Positions 18,974-27,236 of a stretch of DNA of 64,000 nucleotides are shown in pieces; the stretch's first letter is position 1; each line of letters begins with the position of its first letter. This DNA comes from DASQZK01 sp963763215 (GTDB taxonomy: Bacteria; Bacteroidota; Bacteroidia; Bacteroidales; GCA-2748055), in contig CAVXNX010000023.1 in assembly GCA_963763215.1 (NCBI GenBank), positions 248,001-312,000 on the forward strand, written 5' to 3'. Under the pieces are notes generated by a model, which saw only the letters and a program-made list of their open reading frames with translations, searched no databases and had not been told where the DNA came from. A program made the position numbers and the translations under genes.

Positions 18974-19516
18974 ATGGGTGAAAAAAACAAAGCAAGTGGC
19001 TCAGTGTCGCGACGGATGTTTTTTAAGTCCGTAACAGCTGCTATCGGTTCAGTTTTAGCGGTCATGTTGGGTTACCCTTTGATCACTTCAATCGTTTCAA
19101 AATCAAAAGCTGTGGCATCAGAGGTATTCAGTAAACTGGGTCCTGTGAGTAACATTCAAAACGCATTTTCACCGGTGGAACAACCGGTAAAAATGAATTT
19201 TTCGATGACTGATCAGGATGCTTTTATCAAAACCAATAAACCTGAGCAGGTGTGGGTGGTTAAGAAAACGCCGGAGAACATAAACGTTTTTTCGCCCGTC
19301 TGTCCCCACCTGGGATGCAGGTATAATTGGGACGATCAACGGAAACTGTTTGTTTGTCCCTGTCATAACAGTGTGTACACCATCGAAGGAAAATTGGTTT
19401 CCGGTCCGTCCCCCAGGGGATTGGATACCTTGCCTATTGAAATCAAAGATGAAGATTTATATGTAAAGTATGAAAAATTCCAGGTAGGAATTCCTAAAAA
19501 AGTGGTCATTGATTAA
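18974..19516 (+). CDS. Rieske [2Fe-2S] protein of a cytochrome bc/b6f-type complex
   Basis: 180-aa quinol:cytochrome oxidoreductase iron-sulfur subunit. It has an N-terminal twin-arginine-like anchor (SRRMFFKSVTAAIGSVLAVM) and the two Rieske cluster motifs C110-P-H112-L-G-C115 and C128-P-C130-H131-N-S, with the GPSPRGLDTLP proline loop behind. Cytochrome b follows after 7 nt (from the ATG at 19524). Together with the cytochromes downstream it forms a membrane quinol oxidase module. Such Rieske/cytochrome b complexes are not the usual complex III of Bacteroidota, which mostly use alternative complex III. Confidence 0.95.
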   Translation: MGEKNKASGSVSRRMFFKSVTAAIGSVLAVMLGYPLITSIVSKSKAVASEVFSKLGPVSNIQNAFSPVEQPVKMNFSMTDQDAFIKTNKPEQVWVVKKTPENINVFSPVCPHLGCRYNWDDQRKLFVCPCHNSVYTIEGKLVSGPSPRGLDTLPIEIKDEDLYVKYEKFQVGIPKKVVID

Positions 19517-19523
19517 CATCATT

Positions 19524-20612
19524 ATGGGACGAAACATGAATAAATGGTTTAACGAACGACTCCCTCTTGGCGGGCTTATCAGGTCAGCACTGGATGAAAA
19601 AATCCCCGGGAGAGCAAGTTTCTTTTATACCCTGGGCAGTGCAACACTGTTCGTTTTTGCCTTGCAGGTCGTTACGGGAATCTGGCAGCTTTTTTATTAT
19701 GTTCCGACCACTGATCACGCTTATGCCAGTTTAAGTTTTTTGCGCATTCAGGTCCCCTATGGATGGTTGATGCACGGAATTCATTACTGGGGCGCCAACA
19801 TTATGGCCATCTTGATCGCTTTGCACATGATTCGCGTTTTTATTTGGGGAGCCTACAAAAAACCCAGGGAACTCACCTGGCTTATTGGCGTTTTATTCTT
19901 GTTTTTAACGGCTGGTTTAATTTTTACCGGCGCTGCTTTGCCCTGGGATGAAACAGGGTACTGGGCTTCGGAGGTAGGAACAAGTATTGCCGGAACAGTT
20001 CCGCTGATTGGAAATTTTCTTGAAAAATTTCTGAGAGGGGGCGATTCGATGGGGCAGCTTACCCTTTCGAGGTTTTTTACATTTCATGTTGCCTTAATTC
20101 CGGCTCTTGCTTTTATCATTATCTTTTTTCATTTGATTGCTTTTCGCAAATATGGAAGTGTTGGGCCATGGAAAGAGTCTAAACGCAGAAAGATTGGCGA
20201 ATTCTGGCCAGATCAGGTAGCTATTGATTTGATCGTTAGTGGATTTATCTTTATGTTTATGGTATGGTTGTCCGCTTTCACCCCTGCTCCTTTTAGCGGC
20301 CCGGCAGATCCTTCTGATGTTGCATTTGAACCAAAGCCCGAATGGAATTTTTTGTTCTTGTATCAGTTACTAAAGGTGTTTAAAGGTCCCTTCGAAATCG
20401 TCGGAACGGTTGTTATACCCACAATTATTGTAGCTATCCTGGTTATCGTTCCTTTTATTGACAGGAATGAATCGCAGTCCCCGGGGAAAAGAATCGGGAT
20501 GATGATTGGCGGGCTGTTGTTTGTGGGTTTTGTACTGGCATATACCATTATTGGGTTCAACAGCAAACCTGCAGGGGAGCGAGCAATATACTTCGGCCGG
20601 TTCATCCACTAA
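19524..20612 (+). CDS. Cytochrome b (b6-type) subunit
   Basis: Membrane subunit carrying two b haems. Counting from ATG 19524, haem ligands are H87 and H101 in helix B (13 residues between) and H188 and H203 in helix D (14 residues between); the 14-residue spacing is that of cytochrome b6 rather than mitochondrial-type cytochrome b. The quinol-site motif is P272-E-W-N275 instead of PEWY. Later helices (IVGTVVIPTIIVAILVIVPF, GGLLFVGFVLAYTIIG) correspond to subunit IV. A TTG at 19509 could start slightly earlier. The C-terminal 12 residues after a GGGG run (20574-20577) are probably out of frame: dropping one G joins it to the diheme cytochrome c that follows. Confidence 0.93.
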   Translation: MGRNMNKWFNERLPLGGLIRSALDEKIPGRASFFYTLGSATLFVFALQVVTGIWQLFYYVPTTDHAYASLSFLRIQVPYGWLMHGIHYWGANIMAILIALHMIRVFIWGAYKKPRELTWLIGVLFLFLTAGLIFTGAALPWDETGYWASEVGTSIAGTVPLIGNFLEKFLRGGDSMGQLTLSRFFTFHVALIPALAFIIIFFHLIAFRKYGSVGPWKESKRRKIGEFWPDQVAIDLIVSGFIFMFMVWLSAFTPAPFSGPADPSDVAFEPKPEWNFLFLYQLLKVFKGPFEIVGTVVIPTIIVAILVIVPFIDRNESQSPGKRIGMMIGGLLFVGFVLAYTIIGFNSKPAGERAIYFGRFIH

Positions 20613-21486
20613 AAAACCAACATCGTACAAGTCGTCGCCAACTGCAATGAAGGGAGATAGTGTTTATAAAACTTATGGTTGTTTGGCTTGCCATATGATG
20701 AGCGGAAGCGGAGGAAAAGTTGGCCCCGATTTGACCAATGAATATAAACGAAACCGGACCAACCAATGGTTAATCGTTCAGATCACAAATTCCAAAGCCC
20801 ATGTCCCTAATTCGGTCATGCCCGATTATTCGATGCTGAGCAAAGAACAACTGAATGATTTGGCTGAATACCTAAACAGCGGCCATCCGGAGGGTGTTAA
20901 AACACCGGCTGACTCGGCCGCAGCTTCTTCTGCTGAAGCCAAAATATTGTCCGACAGCCTCAAAAGGACGAAAGAAGCCTACACAAAAATGAAACTTAAA
21001 AAACTGGGGGCTCCCGGAGAGGCTGCTTCGATCATTGGAAATGTGGTGGTTGGCAGGAGGTTGTTTATAACCAATTGTGCATCATGCCATGGCCTGAACG
21101 GAAAAGGTGGAGAACCCAATTACGGTTCAAAATTTGGTATGGTTCCTGCCTTGAATCCGGTCAATAAGGCGCTGTTTAGCAAAGATCCAAAGCAATTTGC
21201 GGAAAATATCGATAAGTTTATCCAGCATGGATCAACCGCTCCCGGAGACAACCCCTCCTTAAAGATGTTTGATTACGGAGATTCGTATAGTTTAACACAA
21301 CCCCAGATTGCAAACATCGAAGCATATATTCTTGACCTGAATCACGTGAACCGGGCACAAATTGAAGCCCCGAATTCAGCAAAAATGTTCTCCTACATCA
21401 CTTTAGTTGTTTACATCGTATTAATGTTGTTGGTGATCTTTTTCTGGCAGAAAACCAAAAGAAATAAAACGGTGCCGGAAAATTAA
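20575..21486 (+). CDS. Diheme cytochrome c, probably the C-terminal domain of the cytochrome b gene
   Basis: Two c-type haem motifs, CLACH (about 20686) and CASCH (about 21077), each with a downstream Met region, joined by a Lys/Ala-rich linker, and a C-terminal membrane helix (ITLVVYIVLMLLVIFFWQ). There is no signal peptide of its own. The upstream in-frame sequence is a Ser/Thr/Lys linker (SEQYTSAGSSTKKPTSYK) that begins exactly where cytochrome b would run if one G of the run at 20574-20577 were extra. So a single b-c polypeptide with the haem c domain on the periplasmic side is likely. If separate, the first ATG is 20644, but export would then be unexplained. Confidence 0.85.
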   Translation, partial: GSEQYTSAGSSTKKPTSYKSSPTAMKGDSVYKTYGCLACHMMSGSGGKVGPDLTNEYKRNRTNQWLIVQITNSKAHVPNSVMPDYSMLSKEQLNDLAEYLNSGHPEGVKTPADSAAASSAEAKILSDSLKRTKEAYTKMKLKKLGAPGEAASIIGNVVVGRRLFITNCASCHGLNGKGGEPNYGSKFGMVPALNPVNKALFSKDPKQFAENIDKFIQHGSTAPGDNPSLKMFDYGDSYSLTQPQIANIEAYILDLNHVNRAQIEAPNSAKMFSYITLVVYIVLMLLVIFFWQKTKRNKTVPEN

Positions 21487-21703
21487 ACCAATTGAGAATG
21501 CATTCCCAACTTCCGGTAAACCTGCAGGGGAAAACCTGAATCCTGGTTGGTATCCGGCCTATATGATAGGTGGGGGATTTTCGGCTGTACCATCCGGAAA
21601 TCCGCTTTGTTGAATTACAGGTAATCATCCACAAATACCGGGATCCCGTTTCCTCTGAATCACTGATCAATAAAAAGATCCGTGTTGAAATTATTTTCCA
21701 AAT

Positions 21704-22193
21704 TTATTTGGCTACAGATCGCAGGTATTCAAGGATGGAGCGGGCCTGTTCCTTGTCAACTGCCGGGTCGGGCATGGGAATATTGTTATAATCCTTCATC
21801 AGCTTTTTCATGATAGAATCCTGCTGTTGCATTTGCACCGTGTTTAAAAGTAAATTCATGATGAATTCAGGGGTGCGTTTCTTGGTATGTCCTGCAATGG
21901 TGGTCTAATTTCTGATTCAAATCATGACAAACCAGGCATTTATTATTGAAAAGCGTTTTTCCCTCATCCGCCATCTTACTGTTGAGCGGACCAAGTTCAA
22001 CTTTTTTTATCGGTCCAATCCCAAGATCCTTGCCATGTGGATTCTGAAAGTTTGTTGAAATAATGTCATGGGGATTAGGTGCAGATGTCAATTTCATATG
22101 TGTTACTTCTTTGCCGTTTGGCCGCGAACCAATGAAAGAAAGTGACACAAATACCACGAAAAAGGACAGGATTAAAAAATGCTTTTTCATCAT
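21704..22193 (-). CDS. Monohaem cytochrome c, frameshifted
   Basis: About 160-aa exported cytochrome c. It has an N-terminal hydrophobic anchor (HFLILSFFVVFVSLSFIG), then KTLFNNKCLVCHDLNQKL with the haem motif C-L-V-C-H. After a shift at about 21900 come TKKRTPEFIMNLLLNTVQMQ with the likely axial Met and the C-terminal KEQARSILEYLRSVAK. The RTPE-(F/W)-IMN segment resembles small cytochromes c found with nitrous-oxide reductase and similar respiratory clusters. It is convergent to the Rieske/b/c genes and likely donates or accepts electrons for that complex. Confidence 0.8.
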
Positions 22194-22311
22194 AATGTGA
22201 TTTTAACGTTAATCAAAAAAAGTTTCTCAATAGCTGAAATGTACGATTTTTTTTGTTTTTAATGATATTCAAATTGAGATAGTTGTCATTGACGTATTAG
22301 AATAATACAAA

Positions 22312-22776
22312 ATGCCTGCAAATTCAATGCATTCCGTTACACAGGACACCGACAACCAGGGTCACCCCTTGCCGTTGACCGGTATACTCCCGGGTGTCAA
22401 TGAAGTGAAGGATGGAAAGGGGAATGTCATTGGGTATAAAGAGAACGTATTGCTGCCGATGGGCAGACACTTTGGGCAAACCGGGCCTGGGCTGAATAAT
22501 GGTGAAGAATTTGTGCTCGATGCCAGTTACATTTCGTTGCGGGGAAGCGGTTTTCAGTTATGCATTTCCCCTGTCCTTTTTAGAGCGGATGCCCTTCAGG
22601 GGCTTTACACTAAGCCTGATCGGCAGGAACCTGTTTTATCTCGAAGAGCGTATGCAGGGCATGGGCATTTCTCCCGAATCGGCTCCGGATACATCGGCAG
22701 GTTACTCCGGACTTGAGGTCCTCTCTTCTTTCCCGCCACCCGGAGCTGGGCCATAAATGTGAAGGTTACTTTTTAA
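22312..22776 (+). pseudogene. Decayed susC 3' end, copy B
   Basis: Encodes the last 150 or so residues of a SusC-family barrel: LPLTGILPGVNEVKDGKGNV, EEFVLDASYISLR, SLIGRNLFYLEERMQGMGIS and a final NVKVTF stop at 22774-22776, with shifts at about 22540 and 22735. The 3' half repeats 16862-17018. No promoter, signal peptide or plug is present, so it is a remnant. Confidence 0.85.
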
Positions 22777-22921
22777 AGGGTTATTGAAGACAGGCTGTGC
22801 CTGCTGATAGTCCGGCGGGTGTAGTTCAGCATAGCGTGTCCAGGTTCACGGGAGGCTCATCGCTGTTCCGATAGCTTTCGGAAAGTTGACCGGTTAGAGG
22901 TCTGTTATTGGGCAATATGCT

Positions 22922-23392
22922 TTATTCAAAATCAGCGTTTTGTAAATGCTTGACAGAGATATCAATATATCTTGGATTTGAAAACAGACTTCTTTTTCTA
23001 TCATTCCAATTTTCTAACTGTTCTTTTATATGTTGAGTTGGTTCGAAAACTATTATTTCAACATCGCTATTACCTAGTTTTATTTCTATAATAAATTTCA
23101 CTTTTTCCCATTCTAATCCACCATTTCCAGAACCTAATGGAGGGATGGCAACACTTTTTATTTTATATTCATTTAAAACACGAACTAAATCATCTAAACC
23201 TGCTTCAATAAAACTATATTCAGACGGTTTTCGCCAATCTTTTTTAGTTGGAAAATTAATGATGTACTTTGTTCCTGAATTTAGGTTTGAATCTTTGACA
23301 ATGAATACCTTGCCTATTTCAATTTCATTTCTTTTACAGGCTTCAACGTAGGCCTTTAAATCATTATTATATGCTTTCTTAAGTGGGTGATT
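22922..23392 (-). pseudogene. DarG-like macro-domain protein, N-terminally truncated
   Basis: Reverse-strand frame without a start codon, closed upstream by TAA at 23393-23395. It encodes about 155 residues: YVEACKRNEIEIGKVFIV, YIINFPTKKDWRKPSEYSF, IKSVAIPPLGSGNGGLEWEK and EIIVFEPTQ, which are the central and C-terminal signatures of the ADP-ribose-binding macro domain of DarG, the antitoxin that removes ADP-ribose from DNA modified by DarT. The N-terminal strand with the substrate-binding NTVN..GVMGKG loop is missing and no darT is nearby, so it is probably non-functional. It is visibly more AT-rich than the flanking genes, consistent with transfer. Confidence 0.75.
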
Positions 23393-23631
23393 TTAGACAG
23401 GGAACTTTAATTCAGTTCACAATTAGAAATTACTAATATTTTTCAAATATATACCATAATTCAATCAATCAAAAATCTAATTTCATTTGCCTGTGAGACT
23501 TTTCAGCATGTGAAATGTTTGACAATATGAAACGGTTAGGTTTTTCGGGGCACGTTCATATCCACCGAGGAAAAAGCCGGAGATAGAATAAGTTTCTCGA
23601 AAACCGACAGAAACCCGATGGTTTGTATTAT

Positions 23632-23735
23632 GGGTGTGTGCCCCGCATGAGCAGTAGCACACTCCTGTCCAAATCTCAATAAAGATTTGACAGTAGCAAT
23701 TTTCTTTGATTTACGAGTAATGACAGGTGGTGTTT
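23632..23735 (+). repeat. Diverged repeat B, copy 1
   Basis: Roughly 105 bp resembling 26569-26675: both have a GTGTGTGC..GCATGAGC.GTAGC.CAC segment, then CTCAATAAA and the shared block TAGCAATTTTCTTTGATT. About 70 percent identical by eye. Non-coding and of unknown nature. Confidence 0.6.
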
Positions 23736-24077
23736 TTCGAGAGGCATCGCCGTCGGAAAACTGATGGCCACCGTCGGCAAGCCTTGGTGACCGATGGGTG
23801 GAAGTTCCTTACGGGCGGAAGTAATCCCGATATCCAGCGGGAAACTGTTATCACTGTATGCAAGAAAGGCCGGAAGGTTGTGGTGTAAGCCTTCGGCAGA
23901 CTGGATCTGATAATTTCGACTGCGCTCAGCGCACATCATCTGGCGCATTGCCTTGTTTGTGCTTCATTTCGGGAATCTGCCCGAGCAGCGTGCCGACCTG
24001 AAAAAAAAACCGATATTCCTGTTTTTAATGTGGATTGACTATATTTAATCTGACATTCAATCAAACAGCAGACAAAC
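23736..24077. other. Intergenic, no recognisable gene
   Basis: Open stretches on either strand are short and show no known motif. A plus-strand piece near 23790-23888 reads VTDGWKFLTGGSNPDIQRET and could be the tail of a lost gene, but I cannot name it. The last 60 nt probably hold the promoter of the serine hydrolase gene. Confidence 0.4.
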
Positions 24078-25660
24078 ATGGTTAACCGGAGACGTTTCAT
24101 TAAAAATGCCGGCCTGGGTATGGCCGGGCTTAGTTTTTTGCCTGTTATGAAGGCCGCCGATTTGAATGATATGATCACGGGCCCGTTTGTTTTACCACGA
24201 AGCACGCCCGAGAAACAGGGTATTTCTTCCGTTGTCATTCAACAATTCCTGGACGCGGTGGCAACCAGCGGCCAGGAGTTTCACAGTCTGATGATACTGA
24301 GGCACGGGAACGTTGTGGCCGAATGCTGGTGGGCCCCTTATTCCGCGGAACACAGGCAACAGTTGTATTCAGCCAGCAAGAGTTTTACCAGCACCGCCAT
24401 CGGTTTCGCTGTCTCAGAAGGCTACCTGACGGTGGACGATCCAGTTATTACGTTTTTCCCCGATATGCTGCCGGACAATGTCAGTGAAAACCTCTCCAAC
24501 CTCAGGGTTAAACATCTCCTGACCATGTCGGTTGGTCATGCCCATGATTCTATCATGACACTCGAAGCCTCGCCGGAGGGCGTTCCGTGGGAAAAGACGT
24601 TTTTAAGCATTCCCGTGGAATTTGAGCCGGGCTCACGGTTTTTATATAATTCGGGGCGAGTTTCATGCTGAGCGCCATCGTTAAACGTGTCACCGGTTAT
24701 TCGGCCCAGGAATACCTGCATCCGCGCCTGTACGAACCACTTGACATTGCCGATGCCACATGGACAGAAAATTTTGAAGGGATTAATATGGGAGCATCGC
24801 ATCTGCGGATGAAAACCGAAAACCTCGCAAAATTTGGCCAGTTGTTTTTACAGCAAGGAACATGGAACGGGAAACAGGTGATCAGCAAAGAATGGGTTTC
24901 AAGGGCTTCGTCAAAACGGATTGAAAACGGCCATAACGACAGTAGCTGGGGATTTGGTTACGGATACCAGTTCTGGATGAATCCTCCCGGCGGGTTTCGT
25001 GCCGATGGAGCTTTCGGACAGTTCAGCATGGTTTTCCCGGATCAGGATGCAGTGGTCGCCATTACCAGTGAAAGTATCGACACCGCAACAACTATGCAGA
25101 TGGTTTGGGATATCCTGGTCCCGGGCATGAAGAACGCACCGTTACCTCCGGCAGAGACCGAAATGAAACAACTTCAACAAAACATTAAGGAGCTAAAATA
25201 CATTCCCCCGCAAATGAATGCCTATTCCCCGGTCGCTCCAAAAATCTCGGGAAAGGAATTTGTTCTTGAGGACAATCCGTTTAATGCAAAATCGGTGTCG
25301 TTTGTGTTTAATGAGGATAATACCTGTTTGTTCACATTAAAAGAAGAAGGCAAACCCGACATAACCATTAATCACGGAATCCATTCATGGATCAGGGACG
25401 GAAATTACAAGCCCCGGCCACATTCACTGTTTTCATTGCGGCGTATCGATTTTGACTCGATCGTTGCCGCAAGCGCCACCTGGAAAGACGAGAAAACCCT
25501 GGTTCTCACCTGGCGTTTTATCGAAACGGTCCACGGGGACACGCTAACCTGCGTCTTTGACAACGACAGTGTGACCCTTGATTTTTTATTCAGTATAGCC
25601 AGGTTACGCAAAGAGAAGGATGGCAGGAAACCTGTTTCAGGCCGGATGAAAACAGTTTAG
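24078..25660 (+). CDS. Serine hydrolase, beta-lactamase/class C PBP-like (PF00144), one frameshift
   Basis: Exported esterase/peptidase-type serine hydrolase of about 525 aa. It starts with a Tat-like signal (NRRRFIKNAGLGMAG). The active-site SxxK motif is in LYSASKSFTSTAI, and the YxS/N element is LYNSG just before a single-base shift at about 24658, after which FMLSAIVKRVTGYSAQEYLH continues the fold. The C-terminal third (from about 25200) is an extra lipocalin-like beta domain (PKISGKEFVLEDNPFNAKSV) often attached to these enzymes. It stands alone in the accessory region; substrate unknown. Confidence 0.9.
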
Positions 25661-25843
25661 CTTATGTATGATATCTGACACTCGAAACGCTTTGAATTCT
25701 CAAATCGTTCAAATCACTGGCGTTCCTGCAATTTTTCCAAGGTATGCATCTTCAGGAAACTGTCTTCCACACCGGCTTCCATGTCCCGGAACAAGGAGTA
25801 AAATGTTGGCAACCGTAATTTGTAATGAAAAATTAGTGTTTTG

Positions 25844-26278
25844 TTATGGAATTTTTCTCCGTATATTTTTGAGTAAAATATTTAACAATCTGATTTTGTC
25901 AATAGGTTTTGTTAAATAATCAGTACAGCCAGCCTTTAAAATTTCTAATCTATCACTTTCATAAGCATAAGCAGTTTGTGCAATTATTGGCATGTCAGGC
26001 TTTTGTTTTTTAATTTCTTTGGTCGCATCAATTCCTGATAAGTCGGGCATTTTTATATCCATTAATACTAAGCTGATGTCTGAATGTTGTAAGGCATGTT
26101 TGATCGTTGCCCGTCCGGTAGTGGTTCTGATCAATTGTAGATTATGGTCTTTTAGGAATGTTTCAAGGAAGGCATAATTATAATCATCGTCCTCTGCAAC
26201 CAAAATAAGTTCTTTATTGAAAATAAAATCGTCTATCCTTTCAGAATGTTGCGGTTCAGCATCGATCTGACAGATCCG
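25844..26278 (-). pseudogene. Receiver-domain remnant of a hybrid histidine kinase
   Basis: A complete CheY-like receiver fold: acidic pocket in LVAEDDDYNY, phospho-acceptor Asp in SLVLMDIKMPDLSG, and the conserved Lys in YLTKPIDK. The frame extends upstream (RIDDFIFNKELI) without an ATG, to a TGA at 26279-26281. In this family such a linker follows a histidine kinase ATPase domain, which is absent, so this is most likely the tail of a lost hybrid kinase. A TTG at 26203 could still allow a stand-alone 119-aa receiver. Confidence 0.75.
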
Positions 26279-26356
26279 TCAACGATTAATTGGAAATTTC
26301 CAAAAATCCCTGGTGAACTTTAATCTCTCTTCAAATATATCTGTATGCTTCTTAAA

Positions 26357-26513
26357 TAGTATCAGAAAGAAAACTCATGTTTTTTAGCCGTGCTTGATAA
26401 GAAAACGTCAAGAGCAAGGCTTGCGATGACTGAAAAACAGGAGTTTACTATTCGTAAATGACTGTTTTGAAGTCGAGCATAACGCAGCTATTGGCGTTTT
26501 CTTGCAAGCACTA
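26357..26513 (+). repeat. 157-bp near-palindromic interspersed repeat, copy 2
   Basis: Differs from copy 1 (12858-13014) by very few bases, e.g. TAGTATCAG at the left end. Flanks share no sequence with copy 1 beyond AT-rich context (CTTAAA left, ATTATT right). Placed between the receiver remnant and the tRNA-Arg gene. Confidence 0.9.
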
Positions 26514-26568
26514 ATTATTAAGAAATGACTTATCCGGTGCGTTGAATGGTAGCTGTGGCAAATATACG

Positions 26569-26675
26569 CTGTGTGTGCGATGCATGAGCCGTAGCGCACA
26601 CCTGGCGAAAGCTCAATAAATAATTGAAAATAGCAATTTTCTTTGATTAATGAAAAAAACAGGTGATGTTGTGAG
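26569..26675 (+). repeat. Diverged repeat B, copy 2
   Basis: Counterpart of 23632-23735; shares GCATGAGC, CTCAATAAA and TAGCAATTTTCTTTGATT in the same order and spacing. The two copies bracket the serine hydrolase and receiver remnant. Confidence 0.6.
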
Positions 26676-26789
26676 AGAAAATCCTCGGTATGGCTGCAGA
26701 AGATATCGCTAAGGTCATGGTTCTGCTTTTTATTTTCCATGACATTTATCTTCAGATGTTCATGCTATCCAAAGGAGAGGCAATGCTTA

Positions 26790-26852
26790 CCGGTGAGGCC
26801 ACAAAAAAACCAGCCTTAGAAAAAGCTGGTATAGTGTATCCTCACCAGGACT
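26790..26852. repeat. Remnants of tRNA-Arg 3' end and terminator
   Basis: On the plus strand GGTGAGGCCAC (26792-26802) plus the hairpin ACCAGCCTTAGAAAAAGCTGGT (26809-26830) copies, with few changes, the 3' end and terminator of the tRNA at 26944-27015. On the opposite strand CCTCACCAGGACT (26840-26852) is identical to the tRNA 3' end at 26947-26959. Such partial tRNA ends beside an intact tRNA usually mark past site-specific integration. Confidence 0.6.
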
Positions 26853-26908
26853 TCCCGATGTAGGCTCCTGTCGTCGCCCATCGGGACAGGCTTCTCGGCC
26901 TGGTAGCC

Positions 26909-26942
26909 AAAAAAAACCAGCCCTTTTTAAGGCTGGTTTTTT
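26909..26942 (-). terminator. Rho-independent terminator of tRNA-Arg
   Basis: Perfect stem AAAAACCAGCC / GGCTGGTTTTT around the loop CTTTTTAA, with a T-run on the minus strand, immediately 3' of the tRNA. Confidence 0.9.
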
Positions 26943-26943
26943 G

Positions 26944-27015
26944 TAGCCTCACCAGGACTCGAACCTGAATCTGAAGTTTAGGAAACTTCCGTTCTATCCC
27001 TTGAACTATGAGGCC
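26944..27015 (-). tRNA. tRNA-Arg (anticodon CCT)
   Basis: Minus-strand cloverleaf: acceptor GGCCTCA/TGAGGCT with a G-U closing pair, D arm GTTC-GAAC, anticodon stem GAAGT/ACTTC with loop TTCCTAA giving anticodon CCT, T arm with TTCGAGT loop, discriminator A. CCA is not encoded. It decodes AGG and marks the right end of the accessory region. Confidence 0.93.
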
Positions 27016-27236
27016 ATTAGGGACCGGCGGGTAACCGGGCTACAAATATAGCAGATTTTTAGTTCTTTTCAAAAACAGCCGCTTCGTTTTTTTAGCATCA
27101 GGGGGGCAGGAAGGTTTTTTCTTTTAAGGGCGAAGCCATGATGTCCCCGGACGAAGTTTTATCCACCTTGTTCCGTTTCTCCGCTCTTTTTTCTATCTTA
27201 CCGTGATCCATGTTGATCATATTCTAATCAAATGCG

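Noticed and set aside
20574..20577. Programmed ribosomal frameshift at the cytochrome b-c junction
   Set aside because: A plain GGGG run without a slippery heptamer or visible stimulatory structure; single-base error fits the many other shifts in the window better.
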